NCBI GenBank assembly: GCA_012295275.1
Contig: CM022679.1
Coordinates: 21,481,610-21,531,609, forward strand
DNA from: Chrysomallon squamiferum
Lineage: Eukaryota > Mollusca > Gastropoda > Neomphalida > Peltospiridae
Length of the DNA stretch: 50,000 nucleotides
Direction: 5' to 3'
Shown: positions 26,237-38,086 of the stretch, piece by piece
Numbering within the stretch: the stretch's first letter is position 1
How the letters are laid out: every line of letters starts with the position of its first letter
Position numbers and translations under genes: made by a program
Notes under the pieces: model-generated
Database searches by the model: none
What the model saw: the letters and a program-made list of their open reading frames with translations, nothing else
What the model was told of the DNA's origin: nothing

Positions 26237-26287
<51 letters not shown>

Positions 26288-26310
26288 GACTCTCTCTCTC
26301 TCTCTCTCTG

Positions 26311-26370
<60 letters not shown>
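26088..26370 (+). repeat. Pyrimidine tract with (CT)n
   Basis: T/C-rich lead-in, then (CT)n from about 26239 interrupted by two CTGTCTGA segments. Confidence 0.96.
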
Positions 26371-26372
<2 letters not shown>

Positions 26373-26964
26373 ACGATGATTGATGTACAGGTCATGCACT
26401 CTTATAGATGGAACAGATATGAAAGACTTAATGCAATGTAATAATAATAATAATAAAAAAATATGTCATGACCTTTGTGCATTCAGAAGGAAAACCATTT
26501 GTATCAGTTTATTAACAAGTTTTTGAGTTGCTGTTTGTAACGGAGATATATGTAAACCAGAATACTCTGTTACACTGTAACAAAACACTCAACTGAACCA
26601 AAACATGTGACCTGGCAGCCTGTTTGTGCCATTTTTTCTTATCTCTCTCACAGGTGATGTTTTTAAGGATTATCTGATTTAAGACACTAAAGAGTAGTGT
26701 GACTTGGCATTTCATGATTTGTCAGTAGCGTTTTGCTCTGTTTCTGAGACAAATCTGAGAGCTCGTCTGTAGGGTTTTCTGAGGGCAGTGAAGTCACATT
26801 TCAAACTGTGTCAGACTCTCAGAGAACTGTTAAACTGGCTAGAACTGGAATCAACACTGAAACCTTTCTGCTTTAGTTCAGAGACCATTTACATTTTTAA
26901 AATATTTGATATTTTATTATGCTTAAAGGGGAAATATTTAAAACTGTTTTCATTGATCTGTAAC

Positions 26965-27000
<36 letters not shown>

Positions 27001-27419
27001 ACCATATAAAAATATTTAAAATTTGTTGGGATTTTTTTAAAGAGAAAATTTGCTGGTAGTTATTGTCTGTGTAGTCAATAACCATTAATATGTATGACCC
27101 ATACAACCATAATCGTGATAATGTGCTGGTTGTGGGTGTTAAATAAAACATTACTTCCTTGCTGTTAGAATCAAAACACCTCGCAGACTGAAAACTGCAC
27201 TTCAGCTGCTAATGGAAGATGATGCTGTGAAATGGAGAAAGCTTATCACTGAAGATTTGTTTTGTGTGGTCGAGGCTGGGTAATTGAGTGTGATACTGAT
27301 CTCTGGGTTTAACGTGGTTTAAAATCACTCTCTGGGTGTCACCAGGACTGTCCTAATTGGTCATCACCTGTTGACACTTTGCTTCCATTAATATTCCTCT
27401 TGTCATTTTAATATATGGC
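26371..27419. other. Unique DNA with a TA/CA run
   Basis: A (TA)n-(CA)n run at 26966..27000. The stretch 27160..27420 is less A/T-rich and unique, without a coding signature. Confidence 0.55.
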
Positions 27420-27655
27420 TAGTTAGTGTTGATATAATCACTGAATAGTGACATTTAATGTGCTGCTAGCTAGGGTATATATATAATCACCGAATAGTGA
27501 CATTTAATGTGTGGCAAATTAGTGTTGATATAATCAGTGAATAGTGACATTTGACACATATCTTACTAATGTTTAAATGATTGTTGAATAGTGACATTTA
27601 ACATGTATCTAATTAGTGTTGATATTCTCACTGAATAGTGACATTTGACACATAC
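27420..27655 (+). repeat. ~47-bp minisatellite, five copies
   Basis: GAATAGTGACATTT recurs at 27443, 27492, 27539, 27586 and 27633, with the shared lead-in TTAGTGTTGATATAATCACT. Confidence 0.93.
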
Positions 27656-28199
27656 TTAACAATGGCTGCTATTTCAGCAGCTTTAAAATTCCTCGACTTA
27701 GTTGAAATTTTAAAAATCCCTTGATATTACTACATCCTGCTTTAATCGTCTTATCACTTTTTTCTCTGATGTTTTTTTCCCCTGGAACATTTCTTGTCAT
27801 GAAACAGTATTTGTACAAAATCTTACTGAGTGGAAAAGAAAGCTTATAAAGATATTAAAATATCAGTTTTTGTGTCCCATATTCACTTAGTTTATATATA
27901 TCTGTGTACTTTCATGTTGCAACATGAACTGTTTTAAAATCTTTGCTTAAATGTAAGACTGTTTTAAAAAATTAAAGATCTGTAGAATGTGTCTCTGTAT
28001 AAAATAATAAAATTTGAAGTGAGATAGAAGAAATAATTAGATGAGATATCACAGTGACCTTTAATTTGTTTATATTGTTTGTTTAAAGAAAGAAATATTT
28101 TTTGTTTTACAGTTATTTCTTCATTCTGAAAGTTAATTATCTTATTTATTATTTCTAGATGAAATTAAATATTTGGAAATTATTTCTTTGTTTATCAGT
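27656..28199. other. A/T-rich unique DNA
   Basis: Nothing recognised. Confidence 0.6.
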
Positions 28200-28208
28200 T
28201 ATAAATTT

Positions 28209-28246
28209 GTGACCCATCACATCAATTCAAGTCTTATTTCACACAG
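28209..28246 (+). repeat. 40-bp dispersed element, copy B (decayed)
   Basis: GTGACCCATCACATCAATTCAAG.. resembles copy A at 17222. The right end is altered to TTTCACACA. Confidence 0.5.
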
Positions 28247-28570
28247 CCTAATATTAAGCTAAAGTTAAAAATAATGACACAAACATTTTCTATTTTGATA
28301 TTTTGTTGAAAATGGGTTTATTATAGACTTTGATCCACTGGCAAAATTGATAGCTATTAATCCTAAGGTGTATTTTAGAGAACTTTTATGAATAATGTTA
28401 TTTGCTAGATGCCTTATTTTCTGAGAAAGGGTTTTTTTTTTCCACCAACTTTACCAATTGCAAGGACATTTATTTTTGGATCTAGCAGAAAAATATAGGG
28501 ATGAATGAAGTATTGAAATAAAGATTATGGATTCATGAATCTCAAAATGTTCATTACTCCAGTCAGTCAA

Positions 28571-28610
28571 ACTGTGACTTGAGACTTGTTTCAGTGTAGT
28601 GGGTCACAGT
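28571..28610 (-). repeat. 40-bp dispersed element, copy C (inverted, intact ends)
   Basis: Begins ACTGTGAC and ends GTCACAGT, perfect 8-bp inverted ends around a 24-bp core. Its reverse complement matches copy A, and the similarity extends past the right end (TTTG.CTGA.TGG). Confidence 0.7.
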
Positions 28611-28689
28611 TTTTCTTTTTACTTTATTCTTTGAAATTTGTATATTTTAAGTGTATCATAGACTCTAAAAAGGCGAAATAAATTAAATC

Positions 28690-29200
28690 TTCTTATTTGT
28701 TATTCTTTGCAAATTTGATCTATCTAAATACTGTACTATCTTTTTTAAATTAAAAATTATAAATCCATCACATTCTAATCTGAACTTAAAATTGAATTAG
28801 CTTTAAGTCTTTATTTTCTATGTAAAAGATTAAATAGTATGAGACTATTTCATTACTTTTTATAAGTATATTAAGTATATTAAATATATTTCTCAGTCTA
28901 AATATTAAAAATCTTAAGCCTATTTTTGTTTATAATTCTTTCACAAACATCTTAAATCCATCAATTTGCATTCTAAATCTAAAAATTAAGTATTTTGAAT
29001 CCATTTGTTTACTTTTCTCACTCTAAGACTGAATTATCTTGAAAATACTTATTTATTTTATGAATTATCTTAACTTGATTGATTTCCTTAACTCTAAAAA
29101 TTAATTATCCTGAATCGAAGATTTAATATCCTAAATTTAAAAAATTAATTTTTTAGAGAAAAACCATTTAATTTCCTAAATTTAAAAATTACATATTTAC
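28690..29200 (+). repeat. Degenerate TCTAAAAATTAA repeat region
   Basis: Words such as CTAAAAATTAA, TTATCTTGAAT and AATCCAT recur every ~50 to 60 bp without exact copies. It looks like an old, heavily decayed tandem array. Confidence 0.55.
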
Positions 29201-29264
29201 AATTACACTCTGTATCTGAGTAGTTTTCATTCATGAAACCTTTTACACTAAATATTCTACACTG

Positions 29265-29297
<33 letters not shown>
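29265..29297 (+). repeat. Poly-A tract
   Basis: About 32 A bases. The minus-strand 141-codon open frame at 29145..29570 reads through it as polyphenylalanine and has no recognised domain. Confidence 0.95.
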
Positions 29298-29299
<2 letters not shown>

Positions 29300-29587
29300 A
29301 AGAAAAAAGTCTACAAAAACCCCCTACAAGAATGGAAAAGCTATTTATCAGTCTATCCCAGTTTTGCTTGAAACAACTAAGTATCTGCATGTTGCCAAGG
29401 AAATACTCATGTTGCAGATTTCCTGATAGTATTGACAAACACATCAATAAATAAACCCACACAGAACTAAATATCTGGGAGTTCGTTTGACCTTCTGTAA
29501 TAATGTCTGCCAATAAAAACATAAATATTCTGTAGATCTGATCTCCTTCATCCTTCTTTTTCTCCTCCACTTAAAAGATTTAAACTG

Positions 29588-29590
<3 letters not shown>

Positions 29591-29677
<87 letters not shown>

Positions 29678-29685
29678 TGTGTATG
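29591..29685 (+). repeat. (CT)n-(TG)n compound microsatellite
   Basis: 35 CT units to 29660, then about 12 TG units, then GTAT. Confidence 0.97.
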
Positions 29686-29939
29686 CATGTATGTAAGTAT
29701 GTATGTATATATGTATATTTTCAAGCCAAAATTATTTTCTGTTTTTTCCACTGAAAAAATTATTTCTTTTCTTCTTTGTCTTTTTTTGTTGATTTTTAGT
29801 GTTTATTTTTTTTTAACTCAAATCAAATTTGCATTAATTCTTCATCTTTTTTTTTTATCTCTCACAGAATCAAATCAGAGTTCTTTTTTCTTACCCTTAG
29901 TTTTATATTTGTTTTTCAGTTAACCGAAACAGAGTATAA

Positions 29940-30130
29940 TTCTGTTTGATAAATCACTGCGTGTGAGATGAGAGCTTAAAAGCATGCTTGTCGCAGACTG
30001 TTTGATGTTGACACAGTGAGACAGATTTTTGATGTTTCTGTTGAAACGGTTGCAGAGCTGAGTGTTCGAATATTTTCTGCTAACGTCAGATCACGTTAGT
30101 GATTAATAATTTCTGCCGTGTTGATATTGG
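29940..30130. other. CpG-retaining unique block with inverted repeat
   Basis: About seven CpGs in 190 bp. CTAACGT (30080..30086) and ACGTTAG (30093..30099) are perfect inverted arms around CAGATC. A TGATTAATAAT homeodomain-like core follows. Regulatory function is inference. Confidence 0.35.
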
Positions 30131-30461
30131 AAATCAGAACTAGAGCTTCCTGTACAAATAACTGTAATATCAAACTTGACATTTTGTTTTTGCAAATTGT
30201 TGAGAAGATAAGGCGTCACTTGGACATGCACTAGAGATAAGGTTTAGGCATTTTTTGATTATAAACTACAAGGATGTAATGTCAGGTTTTAGACTGGTAG
30301 GTTTCAGTTTAAGGCACATTTTCAAGGCATGTGTTTCTAAAAATAAGGCACAGGATTAAAACTGGTAGATTTTATGATTGAGGACAAGTTTAATGCTGGA
30401 ATATTCTAGTATTAAGGCACATCTAAGGCTAATGAATTCTAATAATAAGTAACATGTTTAT

Positions 30462-30575
30462 AGCTAGTAGAATCTAGCACTGAGAAATGTTTAAAGCTAG
30501 TAGAATCTAGCACTAAGAAATGTTTAAAGCTAGTAGAATCTAGCACTGAGAAATGTTTAAAACTAGTAGAATCTA
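30462..30575 (+). repeat. 33-bp tandem repeat, ~3.5 copies
   Basis: Units contain AGCTAGTAGAATCTAGCACT plus GAGAAATGTTTAA and differ by only one or two bases, so the expansion is recent. Diverged AAGGCA/CTGGTAGA relatives extend upstream from about 30290. Confidence 0.93.
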
Positions 30576-30942
30576 GGTTAAAGGGTTAAAGCTGGACTAT
30601 TCTAGTTAATATTAAAGGATATTTCAAACTAATGGATTCTAATGTTAAGTCTGTTTTAAAGCACGGATTCAAAACTGGCAGGTTTCAATGAATATTTTTG
30701 CACTAAATTCAGCAAATAATCCTAGCCATGGACCCACAGCCTGTGTTTTATGTGGCCAAAACAGACAGTTTTATTACAGTTTATTTCACTTTGACACAAA
30801 ACTTTGCATTTCAAAATCTTGTCCCTAGACAGAGAGGCTTGATTCTTTAGTGAATAAAGAACATAACAAACTGTTGAGTAAATCCTATCTCTGATAGTTT
30901 TATTGAGAAATAAATATCATTTCAAGGGAACCAGACACCAGC
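30576..30942. other. Unique DNA
   Basis: No element recognised. Confidence 0.6.
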
Positions 30943-31288
30943 ATATGTATGTGCACACACAGACAAACACATATATACATAAACATACAGAGATACACAC
31001 CCAGACACACACACACACACACACACACACACAACCACACACAAAACACAACCCACAGAAATACTCACCCTCCCCACACAAACAAAAACAGACAGACATA
31101 CAGACACACACACACACACACTAACACAGGCAGACACACCCTGCATACACACACACACACACACACACAAAAAACACAGACACTTACCCCAATCACACAC
31201 AAACTAAAACAGACATACAAAACACACACACACACAAACACACACACACAAACACACACACAAACACACACACACAGACACACACACA

Positions 31289-31354
<66 letters not shown>

Positions 31355-31441
31355 CTCACACACACACTCACACACCCACACAAACACACAGACACACACA
31401 TACATACACACAAACACACTCACACACACACACACACACAC
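30943..31441 (+). repeat. Long imperfect (CA)n array
   Basis: About 500 bp of CA with AAAC, AGAC and ATAC interruptions and a pure core at about 31290..31350. Threonine/histidine and cysteine/valine open frames in all frames are artefacts. Confidence 0.97.
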
Positions 31442-31790
31442 GTAAGTGCACATCAGCAGATTATTAACTGATTGTGATGCTGCCTCGCTGAGGATGCTCT
31501 GAGGCTTTGCTAAATTGACGAGCCTTGTCGCTGATGAATCACTATTTGATTATTCTGATGCTTTTATCTACTTACAGTCCAGTCATTGCATTCTGGTCAA
31601 GAATCTCCGAGGTTAATGGCTTTTATGATAATATAAAAGAAAACTTGCTGCCATTCCTGCGAGTCTGTGTTATTGGTTTACTCTGAAAGGCTTTTGTGAT
31701 CGCGGATATTATTAACTTTCGGGAAAGGAGGTAGATTAAAACGTGTAAAAGTGCACAGGTCGGAATGTGAAATCAGGTGGCCATGTTGTG
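31442..31790. other. CpG-retaining unique block next to the CA array
   Basis: About 11 CpGs in 340 bp, mixed composition, no coding frame. It includes GATGAATCA, TTGATTATTCTGATG and TGATCGCGGATATTATTAA. Candidate conserved noncoding element. Confidence 0.35.
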
Positions 31791-32519
31791 ATTATGGAGA
31801 TAATTAAGATGCATTTGCTCTTACTGAAGACACCTTGATGGGTTTTGTGGGTTAAACAGTTAGCCTGAAGGTTCAGTGTAACTTAGATTCTTTGAAGCTT
31901 AAATTAATTAAGTATTTGAATAGCTTGGATACAGTGGACCCTGAATTAACTGAACAGTTTAGATAAAACTGAGAAATTCTATTTATTTGATTATAAACTT
32001 AATTAAATGGTTTTGGGTTCTTGATTAAATTAACTAAATTCATTAAAAATGACAAAATACATTGAAAACAAAACAAAAAGAAAGAATTAAGTGAGCTAAG
32101 TAATTATAATGATAGTTTTACATACAGTAGACCCTTGATTAATCAGTGTTAAAAGTGACAGATGCTAGTTAAATAAATATTCAAATAACTTGCATCCTAC
32201 AGACCTTTCACCACTCTACAAGATTTCATGTAATGAGTTATCTCCCCTAAGTACTTTCACTTTCATTAACCAACATTTTTAGTGAGAACCATATTCGGGT
32301 GAATGGATCAGATCATTGACTTGTTCATCAACAATTATTTCTCCATTCACACCTATTTCCAGTAGAACAGACAATAAGAAATCTGTGTTCTTGAATATCT
32401 TTACATTCTTACTTTAACAATTATTTTGTTATTTTGTTCGTTCTGAAGTCCTGACTGAAAATAAAAAAAAATTGTCGTTCTTAAAACAAAATGTATAGTT
32501 GAAATAAAAGGACGAAATA
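31791..32519. other. Unique DNA with two ACAGTRGACCCT words
   Basis: ACAGTGGACCCTGAATTAAC at 31931 and ACAGTAGACCCTTGATTAAT at 32124 are similar and in the same orientation. The word resembles terminal sequences of some pogo/Tigger-like elements, but no transposase or paired inverted ends is seen. Confidence 0.3.
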
Positions 32520-32680
32520 AAATTTTGATTGGAAAAGAAAAGTTCCTGATGATTCTAAAAGAGAATATAAAATTTAAATAAAAGAGTGAATTGATGAGAT
32601 TCTGAAATAGAAATTTTGATTGAAAAATAGGATTTCCTGGTGATTGTAAATTTGAATATAAAACAGAAGTAATAGATTGA
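32520..32680 (+). repeat. Two-copy ~92-bp repeat
   Basis: AAATTTTGATTG.AAAA..A..TTCCTG.TGATT starts at 32520 and 32612. The minus open frame 32401..32706 follows the repeat and is not a gene. Confidence 0.75.
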
Positions 32681-32968
32681 GTAGGTGAATGACTCGGCTG
32701 AAACATTTGTAACTACAAGTGGATGAATAAATCAATAAATAGTTTTAATGTTACAAGCTTTTCTTTTTTTGGTTTTACTTCATTATTTATTTATTTATTT
32801 ATTTATTATTTATTTATCTATTTATTTTATTTTATTTTATTTATTTATTTATTTGTTATGCTATGCTATTTTTTATTTATTATAATTTTTTTTTCTAATT
32901 TTTTATTTTTATTTTTGAGTAAGTGTTTTTAATTTTTAATTATTAAAGATTTTATTGGAATTGTTTTT

Positions 32969-33005
<37 letters not shown>

Positions 33006-36000
33006 GTATTATTATTTTGTTTCATTTTGTATATGTTGGTATAGTAAAAAATCACCAGCTACTTTTATATATACCAACCCATAGACAGGAGAAAAAATGT
33101 GTAACAAATCAACTGTCTTGAAATATCACACTGTGTACACCAAAAAGGGATTGAATGAGGAAATTTTCAGACTTCATAATGAGAAGTCTAACAAATGAAA
33201 TGAATCTAATGACATTAATAACCTTACAGCAATTACCAGACGGTGTAATAATCAACTGTTAATTTGAACGTGAGTTCTGTTACCACTGTCATCTTGCTCA
33301 GGTCACTCACCTCACTTTCCCTGACACACTAGATGTGTTTGCTGACTGTGATGTAACAGGTTGTTAGACCAACAATACTGTTACCTGTCAGAAAAGATGC
33401 TTTATCGACTTTTTTTTTTTTTACACAGGTGCAGTGTCAAAAATCTCTAATAAGTAATAAAAAAAAATAATAATAATAATAAGAAAAGAAAATAAAAATA
33501 GAAAAGAAAAGAAACAGAAGAACATGCTGTTTAGAAATTAACCACTATTTAGGTAAAGGTAATTCAGATTTAGTGATGAGAGACCAGGATGTAGAGGCCA
33601 TGTTCTCTAGTGACGATGACATGGCAGCCATTTTTGTTTTTAAAAATATTTATACCTAACTGCAAACAGGATTATTTCTGACATTGATTACATATATCTC
33701 TTCATGTGAGTTTTTTTTTATGTGTGTCAAACTTCAGAATCAAATTATTTTTAGTTAACCAGTATTTCATTCTAAGGTGTAAAAAAAAAAAAAGATTTTA
33801 AATATAAAAAGAAAGAAGAAGAAGAAAAAAATCTATTCAATTTTCTTCTCTCATTTTCTTGAGTCCACAGGGGTTTTAACCATTTTGTATCAATTTCACT
33901 TTCTAATCTGTAATTTTAGTCAAAGTAATCGATAATAATATTGTGCAATTTTTATCTTTTTTAGCTACAAAACTACAATAAAAATAGAAATAATAGCTGT
34001 TAAAGAATCTATTAAGAGGAATATTTGATTTAAAAAAAATAATAGTAAAAAAATATAAAAATAAAATAAATAAATAAATAAAAATGATGCAAATGAAATC
34101 AGAAGATTGAAACACAGCCAGTGGCAAATGTAGTAAAAAAAAATATTTAAAAAGATTTATTTTAGATGAAATAAATAAAAATAAATACATCCATTGTTAA
34201 AATAATTAAATTGAGGTACTGGCAAACATTAGAAAAACTGTTGTAGCTTGACAAAACTGAACAAAAAATTTAATTAAATCTGACAATTTCCTTAAGAAGC
34301 AAGCCAAAGTAAAGTGAATAAATTAAATGAGGGGTTGAGAAAAACAAATTTCAGTTAAAGTTGTTTAATAATAAGAGTTTGGGGTTTTAAGCATTATATC
34401 GATTATTGAATATTTAAATAAATAAAATAAAATGCAAATTTAAAAAAGAAAATTTGTTAGAAATGAAAATAACAAGAATGAAGGATTCAGAGGATCAACA
34501 GAGAAATGATATTTTATTTATTTTTACTCTCTCTCTCTCTCTCTCTCTCTCTGTCTGTACTTGCATCTGTATGTACAATAGTGATAATGTATTAAGAAAA
34601 ATTGTGATAATCTAATTTAAAAGATGATAAAATAATTTAAAAAATATTTAAAAAATAATTTTTCATAAATATATTTATTGTCATAATTATAATTAAATTT
34701 TATTATATATTTGTTATCAATCTCACTATCTAATATTTTATTAAAAAATATATCTAATAAAAACATACTAATGTTTTTCACCCCTATTATTTTGAAATGT
34801 AAATTTGCAATTACGCATTTATTTTAATACAAGTAAAGAAGTTTTCAAACATGAGGATCAAATACAGAGGAATATTAAGAAGTTTAGCCTGAAACACGGT
34901 CATTGTAATTGCAGAAAGTAAAAGAAAAAAAACAAAAAAAAACTGATGATTCGAGAAAACCTTTTAATATTGTCACTGACGTCAAACATGATTACCCTTA
35001 CAAAAAAAGAAAGACATCTCTGCTTTGTAAACGAATTCTGTAATGACATTCTCTAATAACGTCGTCACAGAGACAGGGAAAAAAATTGATTATTTTAATT
35101 AACTGTTACATCAGATGTCTGTTTTAGCCCTTTTTGTTGTTTAAAGAGATTGATGAAGAGTTGAAAATTTTAAACAAAAGAAAATTGCAATTTTCTCCTC
35201 TGTTCTTGTCCATTTTAATCTCTTGTTATTCAAGCCTACCTGAGCAAACATTGTAAATTGAATTCACCTTTTTGTTTCTGATGAACATTAAAGTTATATT
35301 TCTGTCCTTTCCTCCGCCCACACATGTCAACTTTGTAAATTGGGTTTTTGTTGTTTTGTTTTTGTAGTTTTCATTTACTTATTCTGGAATGGACAAATTG
35401 CTTCTGCGAAGAATGAAAACTTGAGTTGTCTTGTTTCAGAGAATTAATATACACTTGAAAAGCTTGTTTTCAGCTTGTCGGCATTCTTCTGCAAACAGTG
35501 GAAATTGGATTTTCGTTTTGACAGTGACAATAAAAGGAAGGGAATTTCTGAAACCGTTCACTTGTTGATTAAATTGTTCAGAGAATAATTTCATTTTTCT
35601 AAATTAAATAAACTGTAACTAAAAAAATGTCTTTCTTTATTCTTGTTTTCTTTCTCTAATAATTCTCTTTTTTTTTCTTTCTTTTCTTTTTTTTTTTGTT
35701 TTTTTTTTATTTACTTCCTTTTCCTTGCTTTTCATATTCAGTTCAATTTTTCTTTTTTTTTTTCTTCTTTTCTTTCTTTTCTCATTCTTTTTTCTTTTTC
35801 TTCCATCTTCCTTTTCTTTTTCTTTTCTTCTCTTTGTTTTTCTTCTTTTTCTGGCTCTTCCTATTTCTTTTTCTTTCTTCTTAAATTACATATCTTTCAC
35901 TTGAAGTGAACATGAAAAAGACTCTTCTGAAGAATTAATTAAGCCTAATTAAACAAAAGTCATTTTGGTTCAGACAAATGATTCCATTTAAGCAGAAACA

Positions 36001-36324
36001 GCTTTGACTGTTTTTTTGCAGACTACCTATTGCCCATTCATTTGATACATTACCTATAACAATCATAATTGCTTTTTTCTATCACCTGTACTTCCCTTCA
36101 GATGTGAGTCAAGTAATTTTTACTCCACACTTCAAAGAGTGGCCTAGGAAAGTGTTTAGCTCTGAGGTGTCACATGTTTATGGATCAATTCTCTTAACTG
36201 GGCTGTTTCTTGTTTCACACAGTTCTCCGTGACTAATTTTTCCCCCCTATCTATGGGAAGGTGCAGACAAACGAAAATGTGTTGCTAATCAGTAAGATTA
36301 ACACTTTTGCACTGCCATTATGAA
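32681..36324. other. A/T-rich DNA with simple repeats
   Basis: (ATTT)n at 32780..32860, poly-A at 32974..33003, AAT/GAA runs near 33465 and 33815, AAAT runs near 34065, (CT)n at 34530..34553 and a T/C-rich tract at 35630..35880. No exon recognised, including the upstream GAF-A exon expected before 38240. Confidence 0.6.
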
Positions 36325-36480
36325 GACACTCAGACACACAGATACACACACATACACACAAAGACACACAGAGACACACATACACACAGAGACACAGACA
36401 TATACACAGACATGCAGCACAAAAACACACATTCAGACACATACATACATACATAAACACACACACTCAAATACTCACAA
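36325..36480 (+). repeat. (CA)n-like array
   Basis: ACACAG/ACACAT units in irregular order, then ACATACAT and ACACTCAA. Confidence 0.93.
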
Positions 36481-36757
36481 TGTTCAAACATTTGCATTTA
36501 CCAAAACACAAACACCCACCCCAATTTATATTAGAATTCCAATAACTAAAGATAAAAAATTAATTGATCATTAAGTTTGTTGTTAAACAAAGCCAGTCTT
36601 TTTGAAGTTTTTAGTTTCAAGTAACAGTTTTGTTTGTTAATGATTCCATCTTGACTTTCATGAATCTCCTTCAGGCAAGTCTTTGTAACACCAGAAAACA
36701 GCTGCAAGCTGAGTAATCTCCTGAAATTACCTCCATCTTCTTTATTAATGAAGTGTG

Positions 36758-37076
36758 GACTGAAATGATGAATGCTGGTAATGGATGTAAATGAGTGGTA
36801 CTGGACTGAAATGATGAATGCTGGTACTGGATGTAAAAGTCTGGTCTGAAATCATGAATGTTGGTACTGTATGTAAAAATCTGAAATGGTGAATGTTGAT
36901 ACTGGATGTAAAAGTCTGGACTGAAATGATGAATGTTGATACTGGAGGTAAAAGTCTGGTCTTGACTGAAATGATGAATGCTGATACTGAATGTAAAAGT
37001 GTGGACTGAAATGGTGAATGTTGATACTGAATATAAATGCCCAATCTGGACTGAAATGATGAATGCTGGTACTTGA
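36758..37076 (+). repeat. ~40-bp minisatellite, eight copies
   Basis: GACTGAAATGATGAATG or close variants at 36758, 36804, 36845, 36880, 36919, 36964, 37004 and 37049, each followed by TGATACTGGATGTAAAAGTC or similar. The minus strand gives repeating YQHSSFQS-type peptides; these are the repeat, not a protein. Confidence 0.95.
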
Positions 37077-37378
37077 TATTTTTGATTTCACATTTTATTT
37101 AATTAATATAAGTGGTGAGTGCAGATTGATGTTCTAGGTATGTGTTTTAGTGAGAGAGTTAAAAAGTACATGTGTTTTTGTGTTCATCAATTTAAATCTT
37201 ATCATACATTCTGTTTTCCAATATTAATCACTTTGAACTGAAGATTTATATCCATATACACATACACAAACCCATATACATATTCTTTATATACATTCTT
37301 AATGTATGAAATAATATATGGACAAAATTCACACTGACTGCTTCATTCTAAAAGTATAAACACATCATTTCTGTTTTG

Positions 37379-37383
37379 TATGT

Positions 37384-37415
<32 letters not shown>

Positions 37416-37455
37416 CTGTGTGTGTGTGTATGTGTGTGTGTGTGTGTTTGTGTTT
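37379..37455 (+). repeat. (TG)n microsatellite
   Basis: TG units with TCTG and TATG interruptions. Confidence 0.96.
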
Positions 37456-37920
37456 TAAATGTAAAATAACAAAGACAGCGTTATATATCTTTAACTAATA
37501 ATCAGCATCTGGTTAAAATTAATAATACCCTTAATCTGACAAACTATCCACTACTTTTATTTATTTCAGTATTATTCTGTATTATTTTCAGACAGCAGAA
37601 CTGATACAATATTGAGCTGTTTTGCACTTGTCATCTGTATTATATGAATTTCTGTTTTTAATTTACCCCCAGGATATACATTTATATAACAGATTCTTGT
37701 TTCAAAATCCTCGTTAAAGTCACCAAATGATTTTTTTTTCTTATTTAGAAAACCAAAATAACAAGGTATCAGTTATTTTTGTTTAAAAAGAAAAAAAAAA
37801 AAAAAAAGAATTTGAGGCTAAGAAACTGATGACTCAGTCTTTTTAGGAGTTTTGAATTATGCACTCTTAACAGTTTATCCATGTATTCATTTAGTTTTGT
37901 TTATTTATTACGAGGTTTAA

Positions 37921-38039
37921 ATAATAATAATAATAATAATAATAATACAGACATGATATATTAATAAATAAATAAATCTCTTGTGCATAGAATCTTGTGT
38001 TTTTATGTTATGTTAAATATAGACATCGAAATAATAATG

Positions 38040-38086
<47 letters not shown>

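Noticed and set aside
29145-29570. 141-codon minus-strand open frame
   Set aside because: Runs through a 32-base poly-A as polyphenylalanine; no recognisable domain on either side and no splice support.
30903-31467. 172-codon threonine/histidine open frame and its reverse cysteine-rich frames
   Set aside because: The (CA)n array is open in all frames because CA/TG repeats lack stop codons.
36758-37076. CRISPR-like direct repeat array
   Set aside because: Spacers are not unique but part of the same repeat, unit length varies, and the genome is eukaryotic.
36745-37091. Minus-strand repeat protein with YQHSSFQS units
   Set aside because: Follows the minisatellite period exactly, with variable unit lengths (35-46 bp) that would shift frame; no gene context.
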